This document shows, piece by piece, positions 9,804-19,099 of a stretch of 53,570 bases of DNA. The DNA is from Candidatus Brockarchaeota archaeon (GTDB lineage Archaea > Thermoproteota > EX4484-205 > JAAOZP01): positions 1-53,570 of the forward strand of contig JAFNIX010000013.1 in assembly GCA_017601225.1 (NCBI GenBank). The letters run 5' to 3'. Within the stretch, counting starts at the first letter, position 1; every line of letters starts with the position of its first letter. The notes under the pieces were generated by a model that saw only the letters and a list, made by a program, of their open reading frames with translations, made no database searches and had not been told where the DNA came from. The position numbers were made by a program, and so were the translations under genes.

Positions 9804-9992
9804 TATTGAACCCCGTTTTTCAGACGATTTAACCTTATCGCCGGGCGGGAACCCTGTTATTTATACGAGCTTTAAAATAATCTCTGGTAAACCATTACTT
9901 AAGAGTGAAACTGTTTACGTTCTTCTCAATCTATAGCATTTTAAACCTGTTTCCAGAATATTATCAAAGTATTGAGTTCCAAGGAAGAGGTA

Positions 9993-10375
9993 ATGCTGAT
10001 GAGGAGAAGGGCGATTGTTTTTCTAGAGACTTCAAAGTATTTAGCGGGCAGAGGGCATTATGATGTTGCTGCTTTTAATGCGGAGCAGGCCGCTCAACTC
10101 TATTTGAAATCCACGCTCCTTAGCTCGTAGGGGATTATCCTAGAACCCGCTCTATAATCTTCCTTCTCAGGGAATTGGAGCGAATAGGTTTTGACGATGC
10201 CTCTCGTTTTATAAAGGAGAACAAGAGTGGGCTTCACGCTTTAGAGGACTCTTATTTGACAAGCAGATACTTTTTTAAGGTTTTCGACGAGGAGGATGCC
10301 GAATACTTGATTTCACTGGTTGAAAAAGTGGTGAATCTTTGTGAGAACGCTAGAAACTGCTTGGGAAAGAGCTAA
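9993..10375 (+). pseudogene. HEPN-domain protein, frameshifted
   Basis: HEPN family protein of the MNT/HEPN toxin-antitoxin type. The first 45 codons from ATG 9993 (with a GAGG site just upstream) give the first helix pair including AAFNAEQAAQLYLKS. They stop at TAG 10128. In the next frame the expected continuation GDYPRTRSIIFLLRELERIG follows at once and runs to TAA 10375. A single-base deletion near 10128-10130 explains both. The His of the usual R-T-H-S motif reads Arg. The downstream nucleotidyltransferase overlaps the end by 35 bases, as in intact pairs. Either the HEPN protein is dead or the base is a sequencing error. Confidence 0.82.
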
Positions 10376-10691
10376 GCTCTTCAGAGAATGGAAGCTTTGG
10401 GCAATCAGAATAGCCGAAGCAACAGAAAGACTGCTTAAGGAAAATTTAGACAGCATCTATGTCTTCGGAAGCCTAGTGACGGAAACAGCTGTAGCGAGCT
10501 CGGATATTGATCTTTTAATCGTCGCGAGAGGACTACCCGCATCTTTCGTTGAAAGATCTGTAACTAAAATGAGAATACTCCAGGAAGCTGGACTACCCCT
10601 TGTCCATCCCTTTGAAATACATTTGGTGGATGAACGGGAAGCAGAAATATACTTCCAACATATTCGGGGAAAGTGCATCAGGATTAGATGA
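10341..10691 (+). CDS. Minimal nucleotidyltransferase (MNT family), partner of the HEPN protein
   Basis: A 116-residue pol-beta-fold nucleotidyltransferase. The signature GS...D-x-D appears as FGSLVTETAVASSDIDLLIV (about residues 43-62). MNT antitoxins of this family can add AMP to their HEPN partner and silence its RNase activity. GTG 10341 is used as start; it lies inside the HEPN coding sequence, giving translational coupling. The C-terminal part ends in a basic IRIR. No catalytic residue appears missing, so this half of the pair may still be made even though the HEPN half is frameshifted. Confidence 0.8.
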   Translation: MRTLETAWERAKLFREWKLWAIRIAEATERLLKENLDSIYVFGSLVTETAVASSDIDLLIVARGLPASFVERSVTKMRILQEAGLPLVHPFEIHLVDEREAEIYFQHIRGKCIRIR

Positions 10692-10729
10692 TTCGTCAGC
10701 ATTTCAATACTTTTTGAAGCAGGCTGAGG

Positions 10730-11470
10730 TTAAAGGACAACGTCTAGAATCATCATTATTATGAATCCTATAACCATGAAAAGCATAGTGTCTTTTCCAA
10801 AGCCGCTTGAATGAGCCTCAGGTATCATCTCGCTACCTATAACGTATATCATCGCGCCTGCTCCGAAAGACAGGAAGAATGGCAGAAGCCACTGAAAAGC
10901 CTGCACTAAGAGGGCGCTAAATAAGGCTCCTACTGGTTCAACAACCCCAGACAACAATCCGAGCAAGACTGCTTTCCCTCTGCTCTTACCTAGTTTAACG
11001 AATGGTATGGAAACCGATGCTCCTTCCGGAAAATCTTGAAGAGCTATGCCGGACGTTAAGCCCCAGGCGGCTTTAACATTGCCCGATCCGAAAACCACTC
11101 CGACGGAGAAGCCTTCAGGCAAGTTATGCAGGGTTACTGCAGCTATTATTTTAACGAGCCTGTTGGTTTTTTCGTTTCCTTCGCCCGTTTTCAAAGGATG
11201 CTCATGAGGTATGAAAAGGTCTGAACCGTACATTAGAACCGCCCCTGATAGAAAACCAATACTGGTTACAAGTATTCCTCCTGTTTCCACAGCCGGTTGA
11301 AGAAGGCTGAAGAAGGAGGCTGCCATCATTATTCCGATCGAGAATCCGAAGAAAAAATCAAGTCTCCTTCCTGACAAGCCTGTCTTAACAAAAGCTATTG
11401 TTGCACCAAGGCCTGTTGCGGCTAAACATACGAGACCGCCAAGGAAGGCGTTTAACAATATTTCAAGCAT
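10730..11470 (-). CDS. ZIP-family divalent metal transporter
   Basis: Membrane protein of 246 residues with about eight helices. The ZIP family metal site is visible twice: HNLPEGFSVG in helix IV and LQDFPEGASV in helix V, and a late EMIPEAHS gives further His/Glu ligands. A short loop with HEHP lies in the cytoplasmic region between helices III and IV. The family imports Zn2+, Fe2+ or Mn2+ into the cytoplasm; the neighbouring rubrerythrin would need iron, but that link is inference. Start ATG 11470. Gap of 100 bases to rubrerythrin, same strand. Confidence 0.88.
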   Translation of the reverse strand: MLEILLNAFLGGLVCLAATGLGATIAFVKTGLSGRRLDFFFGFSIGIMMAASFFSLLQPAVETGGILVTSIGFLSGAVLMYGSDLFIPHEHPLKTGEGNEKTNRLVKIIAAVTLHNLPEGFSVGVVFGSGNVKAAWGLTSGIALQDFPEGASVSIPFVKLGKSRGKAVLLGLLSGVVEPVGALFSALLVQAFQWLLPFFLSFGAGAMIYVIGSEMIPEAHSSGFGKDTMLFMVIGFIIMMILDVVL

Positions 11471-11570
11471 AAGGCTACTCCGCTAAAACTATGTAAAAAC
11501 TTTTCCCCAATAAGGCTGCCATTCAACAATTCTTGATCCTAAAGAAAAACATTGAATAATAAGAATTATT

Positions 11571-12128
11571 TTAAAAGCTGATGTACTTGTCTTTGGGAGC
11601 GTTGCATATCGGGCATTTCTCCGGAGGCTCCTCGCCAACGTAAGTATGGCCGCATATCGGGCATATCCATACTCTTCCCTTAAGAGGCCAGTCACTTTTC
11701 CGGTCAACATGGGTCTTAGCTTCTCTATATAGTTGGGCGTGAATCTTCTCCGCCTCATACGCCCATTTGAAGCTTAATTCCGCGGACTTCTCTCCCTGAA
11801 ACCTTGCAACCTCAATGTAGGCTGGGTACATCTCGTTAACCTCATACTCCTCTCCCATTATACCTAGTTCAAGATTCTTAGAAGTGTCTCCAGGCCCGGC
11901 GGGAGTACCGGATGCCACTTTAGACTCCTCCCTGTAGTTTTTCAACCTATCATAGTGATTCCTTGCATGGATAAACTCTGCAAATGCAATCGCCTTGAAA
12001 AGCCTTGAAACATTAAGATACCCCTCTCTTTCGGCAACGTCGGCGAACACTAGGTATCTCATATGGGCCATGGATTCTCCGGCGAAAGCGTTCAGTAGAA
12101 GGTCTTTCGTAGTTGGTCTTATACTCAT
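11571..12128 (-). CDS. Rubrerythrin
   Basis: Non-heme di-iron peroxidase of anaerobes that reduces hydrogen peroxide using electrons passed through its rubredoxin site. Residues 1-145 form the ferritin-like bundle, with early LNAFAGESMAHMRY, then HARNHY and the late FKWAYEAEKIHAQLY helices. Residues 150-185 form the rubredoxin-like domain with CPICGHTYVGEEPPEKCPIC, two CxxC knuckles. Length is normal. It is the last gene of a same-strand group with a COG2522-type regulator and a DUF438/hemerythrin protein, fitting an oxidative-stress cluster. Start ATG 12128. Confidence 0.95.
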   Translation of the reverse strand: MSIRPTTKDLLLNAFAGESMAHMRYLVFADVAEREGYLNVSRLFKAIAFAEFIHARNHYDRLKNYREESKVASGTPAGPGDTSKNLELGIMGEEYEVNEMYPAYIEVARFQGEKSAELSFKWAYEAEKIHAQLYREAKTHVDRKSDWPLKGRVWICPICGHTYVGEEPPEKCPICNAPKDKYISF

Positions 12129-12206
12129 AGCTTTTCACCGGGAAGGGTGCGGGTAATCGATTTTTAAGCGTTTTCCGAAAAGCCAGCAGTCCCCAGAAGC
12201 ATTTTT

Positions 12207-12596
12207 TTATTGCTTGCTGAAAACCTTTGAGCAGATTCTGCATCTAACAATATCTATCTTAGGGTTTATTTTTTTATGGGTTGTACAGAAATATTTCTTA
12301 GACATGAAGTAGGTTGCTATCTTGGCGATTTCCTCTTGAACCCTGTACTCGTCGATTTTTTCTTGAGTAATTCTTTCAGCCAATTTCTCTATCATACTCA
12401 TCACGTCCTCAAGCCCTGTTATCTTTATGAGCATCCCTCTCTCAGAGTTTAAGTATCTGGAGACTGCTGAACGTGACAATCCTAGTGTTTCAGCAGCTTT
12501 CCTCCTAAGCATTCCTTTCTCAACAAGTTTGCCTGCTAGGACACGTCTAACCGATGGAACAACGTATCTGTAGGTTAATTCGAACACGTCCTCCAC
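12207..12596 (-). CDS. Helix-turn-helix transcriptional regulator (COG2522-like)
   Basis: A 129-residue DNA-binding protein. An N-terminal YRYVVPSVRRVLAGKLVEKG segment leads into a helix-turn-helix (AAETLGLSRSAVSRYL). The C-terminal end carries Cys/His residues (YFCTTHKK, then CRICSKVF) that could bind zinc or sense redox. This layout matches the archaeal COG2522 predicted regulators. Its GTG start at 12596 directly follows the TAA of the upstream DUF438 gene with no spacer, so the two are surely co-translated. I infer it controls this oxygen-response group, perhaps including rubrerythrin 79 bases downstream. Confidence 0.8.
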   Translation of the reverse strand: MEDVFELTYRYVVPSVRRVLAGKLVEKGMLRRKAAETLGLSRSAVSRYLNSERGMLIKITGLEDVMSMIEKLAERITQEKIDEYRVQEEIAKIATYFMSKKYFCTTHKKINPKIDIVRCRICSKVFSKQ

Positions 12597-13925
12597 TTAG
12601 AGCACCATGATCCTCTTCTTCACTTCATCAGGGTTATTCACGACTTCCGTTAAATCCTCAACTATCTCAAGTGAGCCAAGATAGTCTTTATTCTCGTTCC
12701 TCACAGGAACTATCAGCACCCTTATTATCCTTCCTCCACTCCTCGTCCAATACTCTCTATACTCGGCTCTCCCAAGCTTCACATCATCGATATTTTTCCT
12801 AACAATGCTTTCAAGCCTAGGAGGATGACAATACTCCACCCTTCTCCCTATTATTGTTTTGGCTCTCGCAAAACCCTTACGGAGCATGCTTTCGGTGAAG
12901 AACTTTATCCTATCGTTCTCATCGGCGAAAGTCATTTCAAGCGGCAGGGATTTGAATACTGCTTTAATCTCGTCAACATTCAGGAAACCAGTATTCAGAT
13001 CAATATCTTCTCTGCCAACCACCTTGTAAACATCAGGCTCAATACCGTGGAAAGCCACCATCGACCGGAACTCTGGGGGAAGCTTATCTATCTGCTCACT
13101 GGTGATTTTAGCGTCTAATTCATAGGGTAGTATTGGCTTAGCGTCAGTCCTCCACTCTTCTTCAACACTTATTATGTAACCCAAGTCGTTAGAGATTTCT
13201 GCAATAGCAGCCCACTCTCCTTCACTGAGCAAGGCGTATGCTGCTGGGAATAGGATCTTATTTTCTCTGAACACAAGTTCCGAGGTCTCTCTAACTATTT
13301 CAACAGCCTTGTTTACAGCCTCGTTAACAAGTTGAGGGCTAAATGTCTCATCCGCCCTCTGCATGATCTCTAATAACTGTCTCAGCTTAATCCTAATCTG
13401 ATCCTCCCTCCCCCATAAAACCCTTGGGACAGCGGAGATTCCACGCTTCTCCAGATAGGGGAATAGGAGCATCTGTATCTTCCGATAGTGCAGTCCGATT
13501 TTAAGCAGCTCAGACACTGCAGCCTTAAGCCTAGCGAAAACTTCTTTAGACTGTTTTTCATCCTCAACTTTAAGCAGGATTGAAGCATATAGTCCGATTG
13601 TTTCCGTCTGCTTAAGTATCCAATCGTTCTCCTTCATGAGTGCATCTAAAGGATGGCCTTTAGGGACTCCTTTAAGCTCCCTCGGTTGAAGATGCTCTCT
13701 GAAAAGAGCCACATGTAAATCACATAGTTTTAGTATCTCTTCTATGGGTATTCCCTCTTCGACGAGCTGTTGTTCTATCAACGGTATTTCTATTGGAGAA
13801 ACCTTTGAAAGAATGTTTCTGAATCTTCTGCTAACCTCTTCAATGTCTTCTCCGCGATGCAGCCCCTTCAGAATTTCCCTGACCGCTTTAGTCGCTTCTT
13901 CCCGGTCATGGATCTCGGTTGACAT
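12597..13925 (-). CDS. DUF438 / hemerythrin / PAS domain protein, putative oxygen or NO sensor
   Basis: A 442-residue cytoplasmic protein. Residues about 10-80 match DUF438 (LKGLHRGEDIEEVSRRF and the following LCDLHVALFREHL). Residues about 100-270 form a hemerythrin-like four-helix bundle with GHPLDALMKEND, HYRKIQMLLFPYLEKRG and FRENKILFPAAYALL as ligand-bearing helices. The C-terminal third is a PAS domain (FADENDRIKFF, GRRVEYCHPP, then RSGGRIIRVLIVPVRN). One hemerythrin His seems replaced in WGREDQIRIKL, where family members usually have a His after the tryptophan. Followed without a gap by the COG2522-type regulator. Role as an O2/NO sensor is inferred from the domains and from rubrerythrin nearby. 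Confidence 0.85.
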   Translation of the reverse strand: MSTEIHDREEATKAVREILKGLHRGEDIEEVSRRFRNILSKVSPIEIPLIEQQLVEEGIPIEEILKLCDLHVALFREHLQPRELKGVPKGHPLDALMKENDWILKQTETIGLYASILLKVEDEKQSKEVFARLKAAVSELLKIGLHYRKIQMLLFPYLEKRGISAVPRVLWGREDQIRIKLRQLLEIMQRADETFSPQLVNEAVNKAVEIVRETSELVFRENKILFPAAYALLSEGEWAAIAEISNDLGYIISVEEEWRTDAKPILPYELDAKITSEQIDKLPPEFRSMVAFHGIEPDVYKVVGREDIDLNTGFLNVDEIKAVFKSLPLEMTFADENDRIKFFTESMLRKGFARAKTIIGRRVEYCHPPRLESIVRKNIDDVKLGRAEYREYWTRSGGRIIRVLIVPVRNENKDYLGSLEIVEDLTEVVNNPDEVKKRIMVL

Positions 13926-14286
13926 GTGTCAACAAAGAATCCTTCATCTTTTAAACATTTACCGAAAAACGATTATTCGCGCTGAAAAATTGTAAAATGA
14001 ATGGTTCATAGTCACGCTAGTTGGGTACTCGTCCTCCAATTAGGCAGTAGATCGTCGTCCATTCCAGTTTAGGCGTCAGCTTATAGTGCTTAACATTAAG
14101 GTTTAAGATGGTTGTAAACTGTTATTTTTTAGTCTTACTGTTTCAACAGTCATTCTGTGAGGCTCAATAACACCTGTTATCCTTAAAACTTGAATTATGT
14201 GAACGGATTGCTGAAATTGATGCAAACCCGTCATCTAATAGGCATAAAAACATTTAAACGCTGAAAATATTTCATAGGCCAGGTAA
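13926..14286 (+). other. 361-base intergenic region between divergent genes
   Basis: Lies between the minus-strand DUF438 gene and valS. A TATA-like ACATTTAAACG at 14248-14258 is about 33 bases before the valS ATG, giving a short leader. I see no open frame of note and no stable RNA; fragments that look like C/D boxes are not arranged as a full guide RNA. Confidence 0.5.
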
Positions 14287-16692
14287 ATGAGTATAAAAAC
14301 AGAGCCTAAGATAAGGGAGAAAAGATGGTCTCCGGAGCTTGAGGAGGAGCTCTTAAAGCTCTGGGAGAAGGAGGGTCTTTACAGGTTCGACCCAGGTAAA
14401 CCAGGAGAGATATATACGATAGACACCCCTCCGCCCTATATTTCAGGCAAGTGGCATGTGGGTAGTGCTGCTCACTACGCCGGCATAGACATGGTCGCCA
14501 GGTATAAGCGGCTCCTAGGCTACAACGTGCATTTCCCGATTGGCTGGGATAGGAACGGTCTACCTGTTGAAGTGATAGTTGAGAGGCAGTTCAACATCAG
14601 GGTGAAGGATGTTGACAGAGAGTACTTCATCCATCTTTGCAAGCAGGCCCTAGACATGGTTGAAGCTGAAGTTATAAACCAGGCTAGGAGGCTTGGGCTC
14701 AGCTGCGACTTTGAAAACATGTATAGGACTGATTCGCCGGAGTACAGGAGCCTGACGCAGGAGACCTTCATAGAGCTTTGGAAACGTGGCTTAATATATG
14801 AGGCTACGAGGCCCACGAACTGGTGTCCAAGGTGCGGCACGGCTATTGCTGATGCTGAGGTTGAGTATGTTGAAACCATGTCCAGGCTTTTCTACATTCT
14901 CTTCAAGGTTAAGGAGACTGGTGGAAGCGTTCAAATAGCTACAACTAGGCCTGAGCTCTTGGCTGGCTGCGACGCTGTAATATTCAACCCAGCGGATTCG
15001 CGGTATGTTGGTCTTGAAGGGAAAACCCTGATAGTTCCGATCTACGGTAAGGAGGTTAGGGTTTTTGCAAACAACTATGCTAAGCCGGATTTCGGAACTG
15101 GATTAGTGATGATATGCAGCTACGGGGATACTTCTGACATAAGACTGTTCAGGGAGCTTGGCTTAAGGCCGACCAGGGTGGTGGATGAAAACGCTAATCT
15201 AACGGGGGAAGCCGGCTTCCTAAAGGGGCTTAGCGTTGAGGAGGCTAGAAGGAGGATTGTGGAGGAGCTTTCAAACCGAGGGTTGCTCGTTAAAGCTGAA
15301 GAGATTTTGCAGAGAGTACCCGTCTGCTGGAGGTGTCGTACACGCTTAGAGTTCGTCGAGATGAGTGAGCTTTACCTTAAGCAGGAGGAGTTCATCGACA
15401 AGGTTAGAGAGGCCTCGAGCAGGATGGTTTTCCACCCTGAATCCATGAGGCAGATACTCATCGACTGGATAAACAGCGTAAAAGGGGACTGGCCTATTTC
15501 CAGAAGGAGATACTACGCTACTGAGGTTCCATTATGGTATTGCAGCAGGTGCGGCGAGCCTTATGCTCCCAAGCCTGGGAAATACTACCGGCCTTGGAAG
15601 GATTCTCCAAGCGAGGATTCTAGATGCAGCAAGTGCGGCGGGACCGACTTTAAAGGTGACGGGAGGGTTCTAGACACTTGGATGGATTCAAGCATTTCCC
15701 AGCTCTTCGTGACGGGTTACAGGAGGAATGAGGACCTTTTCAAAAGATCCTGGATATGCTCCCTGAGGCCTCAGGGCTACGAGATAATAAGGACTTGGCT
15801 TTACTACTCTATTCTCAGGACCATCCAGCTTCTGGGCACGCCACCGTTCAAGGAGGTGAGGATCAGCGGCCTTGGGCTGGATGAAAAGGGTGAGGCGATG
15901 CACAAGTCTAAGGGGAACCTTGTTTTCCCCGACGAGTATCTTAAGAAGTATGGGGCTGACGCCTTCAGGTTCTGGGCGGCTTCAGAGGCTAAGCTTGGCT
16001 CGAACTATCGTTTCTCCGAGGAAAGGCTTAAGGGAGCCAGGCTTTTTCTAACTAAGCTTTGGAACATAGGGCGTTTCATATCTTCGTTCGAATACTTAGA
16101 TAGGAAGCCTGGGGAACTGTGTTTCCTAGACCGGCTTGCGTTAAGCGAGCTTAAAAGGGTTTTTGAAGAGGCTAGGAAGGATTATGATTCCCTAGACTTC
16201 TATGGTCCATCAAACATGTTGAGAAACTATGTGTGGAATTTTTTCGCAGACCATTACTTGGAGGCTGTTAAGCCAAGAGCCTACTTGCAGGGAACTAGGG
16301 AGGAGGCTGAGTCAGCCTGGTATACTCTCCACAGGGTTCTGAGAGCCTGTCTAATAGGACTCTCACCCATCGTACCATTCATAACAGACTACCTGTTCAG
16401 AAACATTTATGGAGAGTCCATTATCCACCAGTCTTTCCCCGTGCTGGAGGATGTGGAGCCTGTTGAAAGCGAGGTCGCGACGCTCTTCATGAATGTTAAC
16501 TCAGCTATCTGGAAGTTTAAGAAAAAGCTAGGCGTCTCTCTGAATGAGGAAATCGGCTACAGGGTTTATGTTTCAGAGAGGCTGAAGCCTCTGGAGCAGG
16601 ATTTAGCAAGGATGCACCGGGTTAAGGTGTCGTTCAATCCTCCGAGTGAAGGCTTTGAGGAGGTTGACGGTGTTTTCTTCGAAAAACTCTAG
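14287..16692 (+). CDS. valS: Valyl-tRNA synthetase
   Basis: Charges tRNA-Val and edits mischarged threonine. 801 residues, normal for archaeal ValRS. The N-terminal class I core has IDTPPPYISGKWHVGSAAHY (HIGH read as HVGS) and NGLPVE. A zinc knuckle CPRC lies near residue 180, and the CP1 editing insert includes ATTRPELLAG and FGTGLVMICS. A second Cys4 site follows (CSRC...CSKC). The KMSKS loop reads AMHKSKGN near residue 538. The final third is the anticodon-binding helical domain; the C-terminal coiled-coil tail of bacterial ValRS is absent. HVGS is close to what I recall of crenarchaeal enzymes; the MHKSK variant is unusual. Its stop overlaps the convergent neighbour by four bases. Start ATG 14287. 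Confidence 0.94.
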   Translation: MSIKTEPKIREKRWSPELEEELLKLWEKEGLYRFDPGKPGEIYTIDTPPPYISGKWHVGSAAHYAGIDMVARYKRLLGYNVHFPIGWDRNGLPVEVIVERQFNIRVKDVDREYFIHLCKQALDMVEAEVINQARRLGLSCDFENMYRTDSPEYRSLTQETFIELWKRGLIYEATRPTNWCPRCGTAIADAEVEYVETMSRLFYILFKVKETGGSVQIATTRPELLAGCDAVIFNPADSRYVGLEGKTLIVPIYGKEVRVFANNYAKPDFGTGLVMICSYGDTSDIRLFRELGLRPTRVVDENANLTGEAGFLKGLSVEEARRRIVEELSNRGLLVKAEEILQRVPVCWRCRTRLEFVEMSELYLKQEEFIDKVREASSRMVFHPESMRQILIDWINSVKGDWPISRRRYYATEVPLWYCSRCGEPYAPKPGKYYRPWKDSPSEDSRCSKCGGTDFKGDGRVLDTWMDSSISQLFVTGYRRNEDLFKRSWICSLRPQGYEIIRTWLYYSILRTIQLLGTPPFKEVRISGLGLDEKGEAMHKSKGNLVFPDEYLKKYGADAFRFWAASEAKLGSNYRFSEERLKGARLFLTKLWNIGRFISSFEYLDRKPGELCFLDRLALSELKRVFEEARKDYDSLDFYGPSNMLRNYVWNFFADHYLEAVKPRAYLQGTREEAESAWYTLHRVLRACLIGLSPIVPFITDYLFRNIYGESIIHQSFPVLEDVEPVESEVATLFMNVNSAIWKFKKKLGVSLNEEIGYRVYVSERLKPLEQDLARMHRVKVSFNPPSEGFEEVDGVFFEKL

Positions 16693-17444
16693 GGGCTAAT
16701 CATCTTTCTAATAGTGTCCACGTAGCTGTTTAACTCCTCCATGCTGCATGATTCTTTAAGCTGTAGTGAAACATATCCGTCGTAAGCCTTTGCCTTCAGT
16801 GTTTTAATCGCTTTCTCCATAACGCTTTTCTCAGGGCTTTTCAAACAGGCTTCGCTTATCGTTACATGGTTCACCAGCGGAACAAGTTTCTCAAGCATCT
16901 TGTCGTCAAGCCTGCTGAAGCTTTCCGAGTCTAGCGTCAACCCTATTGTCTCCGACCCAATGTCCTCAATCATGGCTGCCAGCCTGTCCATGTTGGAGAA
17001 GGCAGCCTTATCCGTGCTTATGCTGATCTCAACATTGTTCTTCTCAGCTGACGAAAGAATATTGAGAAGGTTCCTGTAGAGTAGTTTAAAATCTTTTTCA
17101 CCGTATGTTTCCCCATCAATGGGTGTGGCCCTTAGCCTTAAAACTCTGCAGCCGTTTTCCCCGCAGAACTTTATCCAGTTTTTAACATCATTCAAATACT
17201 TCTCGTTGCTTTTAACGTCTCCGCCGAGCAGGTTTAGCCTAAGGTTTAAGACTGCAACATTGCCACCGTTGTTCCTTATTTCGTTGAAGAACTGTAAAAC
17301 CTGCTCTCTACCTCCGGAATTCGGCTCGTCGAGCTCCAGGTTTCTAATGCCTTTCTCAAAGCATTTAGTCAAGACCTGTTCAAAACCTATTCCTTCTCTG
17401 GACGCCAGGTGGCTGATGCTCGAAGTATTAATGCAAATGTTCAA
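16689..17444 (-). CDS. Xylose-isomerase-like TIM-barrel protein
   Basis: About 251 residues with the pattern of sugar-phosphate isomerase/epimerase or endonuclease IV-like barrels: INTSSISHL strand, GIRNLELDEP after helix 1, VAVLNLRL strand, CRVLRLRATP, VEISISTD, IGLTLDSESFSRL, VNHVTISEA and a final YDGYVSLQLKES. Acidic residues sit at strand ends as in metal-binding members, but the full His/Glu/Asp set is not evident, so the activity is unknown. TTG 17444 is proposed as start because GGTGTGGG lies just upstream and the first strand begins there; TTG 17465 is the longer option. The 3' end overlaps valS by four bases. Confidence 0.68.
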   Translation of the reverse strand: MNICINTSSISHLASREGIGFEQVLTKCFEKGIRNLELDEPNSGGREQVLQFFNEIRNNGGNVAVLNLRLNLLGGDVKSNEKYLNDVKNWIKFCGENGCRVLRLRATPIDGETYGEKDFKLLYRNLLNILSSAEKNNVEISISTDKAAFSNMDRLAAMIEDIGSETIGLTLDSESFSRLDDKMLEKLVPLVNHVTISEACLKSPEKSVMEKAIKTLKAKAYDGYVSLQLKESCSMEELNSYVDTIRKMISP

Positions 17445-17683
17445 TTGATTTCCCACACCTAACAAGTCTCAACACGATTGTTTAACATTCTTCTCCCCAT
17501 GACTGTGAACTGTAGTTTTTACTGAAACGCTTCTCTACAGGTCTACTTGCGCTACTCGTCTCCGAAAGCAGATTATCCGTATACGCTCCGCTTACCATGT
17601 TTTCGAGACGGAGAAACCTATTAGCCACTCTTATTTTAAGCTTTCCTCCATCAAGGAGGCTTCTGTTAAAAAAGAGAATAATG

Positions 17684-19081
17684 TTAAAGAATATAGGTTA
17701 TCGTGCCCTCCTTAGAGTCCTCAACGAGTATCCCGATCTTTCTAAGCTCGTCTCTAATCCTGTCGGCAAGCCCGTATTCTCCTGAAGCCCTAGCCTCCTC
17801 CCTAAGCTTAACCAGTATTTCTACCAGCTTTCTCTCCCTCTGAGTGGCTCTTTCAACACCCTCTTGGAAGAACCCTAGCATCCTCCAAAGCTTGGAAAAC
17901 CTGTGCAGGAGGCTTTTTGAAACCGTGTTCCTGCCTGAATCCTCCAGAATCCTGTTGGCAGCATCCATGAGCGTTGCAATAGCACGAGGCGTGTTGAAAT
18001 CGTCGCATAAATGGTTTAAAACCTCTGTTTCCAGCTCATCGGCCTCCCTGCTCTCCCCCTCTTCGCCTTCGCCCAGCCTAACCAGGATCCTCCTAACCCT
18101 GTCAAGCCCTTTCTTAGCGGCCTCAAGGGACTGCTCACTGTAGTCTAAGGGGCTCCTGTAATGTGTTGAAAGAATGTAGAACCTGAGAGTATCCGGGTCA
18201 AACCTGCTTAAAACCTCTCTGACAGTCACATAGTTTTTGAGGCTTTTCGACATTTTCTCGCCTCCAACGTTTAAAAGCCCGTGGTGCATCCATATCTGTA
18301 CGAACTTCTTCCCCGTTAACGCTTCGGATTGGGCCCTCTCATTCTCATGGTGAGGAAAAACCAGCTCAGTCCCGCCTGCGTGTATGTCTAGAGTCTCGCC
18401 TAGGTACTTCATAGCCATCACGCTGCACTCAATATGCCAGCCCGGTCTACCCTTTCCCCACGGGCTCTCCCAGGAAGCCTCTCCAGGTTTTGCTGCCTTC
18501 CAAAGTGCAAAGTCAAGCGGGTCTCTCTTATTCTCACCCGGCTCAATCCTGGCACCGGCAAGGATCTTGTCGAGGGATTGGCTTGAGAGCTCCCCATAGC
18601 CTTCATAACTCCTTACAGAGAAATACACGTCGCCATGAGACTCGTAAGCATAACCTTTCTCCACTAGTTTTTTAACGAATGCTATTATGTCTGGGATATG
18701 ATCGGTTACCCTAGGGTTGAAAGTAGGAAGCCTTATTCCGAGTCTCAGGGTATCGATGAAGTATTCAACCGTGTATTGAAGTGAAACCTCGCTCGCAGGC
18801 CTGCCCTCTTCAACAGCCCTGTTTATTATCTTGTCGTCAACATCAGTAATATTCCTTACGAAGATAACCCTATAGCCTAAGTACTCTAGAAACCTTCTAA
18901 ACGAGTCGTAGATTATTTCCGACCGGGCGTGGCCAAGATGGGCTACATCGTAGACCGTTGGGCCGCACACGTACATTCTGACCTCTCCGGGATTTGTTGG
19001 AACCAGTTTCTCAACCTTCTTAGTCAAAGTGTTGTAGATGAAGACGTCCCTGAGATGTTTCCCGAACATGTTCACGCTCAT
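17684..19081 (-). CDS. cysS: Cysteinyl-tRNA synthetase
   Basis: Charges tRNA-Cys. 465 residues with CGPTVYDVAHLGHAR (HIGH motif and first zinc Cys), ITDVDDKI, the zinc ligands in IECSVMAMK and FPHHENE, and GGEKMSKSLKN (KMSKS) near residue 275. A short DALR-type helical anticodon domain follows. Length is typical. It is the last gene of the operon PAC2-hsp20-nreA-cysS, 18 bases after nreA. Start ATG 19081. The 218 bases downstream (17466-17683) show no gene. Confidence 0.95.
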   Translation of the reverse strand: MSVNMFGKHLRDVFIYNTLTKKVEKLVPTNPGEVRMYVCGPTVYDVAHLGHARSEIIYDSFRRFLEYLGYRVIFVRNITDVDDKIINRAVEEGRPASEVSLQYTVEYFIDTLRLGIRLPTFNPRVTDHIPDIIAFVKKLVEKGYAYESHGDVYFSVRSYEGYGELSSQSLDKILAGARIEPGENKRDPLDFALWKAAKPGEASWESPWGKGRPGWHIECSVMAMKYLGETLDIHAGGTELVFPHHENERAQSEALTGKKFVQIWMHHGLLNVGGEKMSKSLKNYVTVREVLSRFDPDTLRFYILSTHYRSPLDYSEQSLEAAKKGLDRVRRILVRLGEGEEGESREADELETEVLNHLCDDFNTPRAIATLMDAANRILEDSGRNTVSKSLLHRFSKLWRMLGFFQEGVERATQRERKLVEILVKLREEARASGEYGLADRIRDELRKIGILVEDSKEGTITYIL

Positions 19082-19099
19082 TACTCTCGGCCTCCACCA

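Noticed and set aside
14000..14286. Possible C/D box guide RNA in the gap before valS
   Set aside because: Short CTGA and GATG-like boxes occur but not in C-D'-C'-D order at proper spacing.
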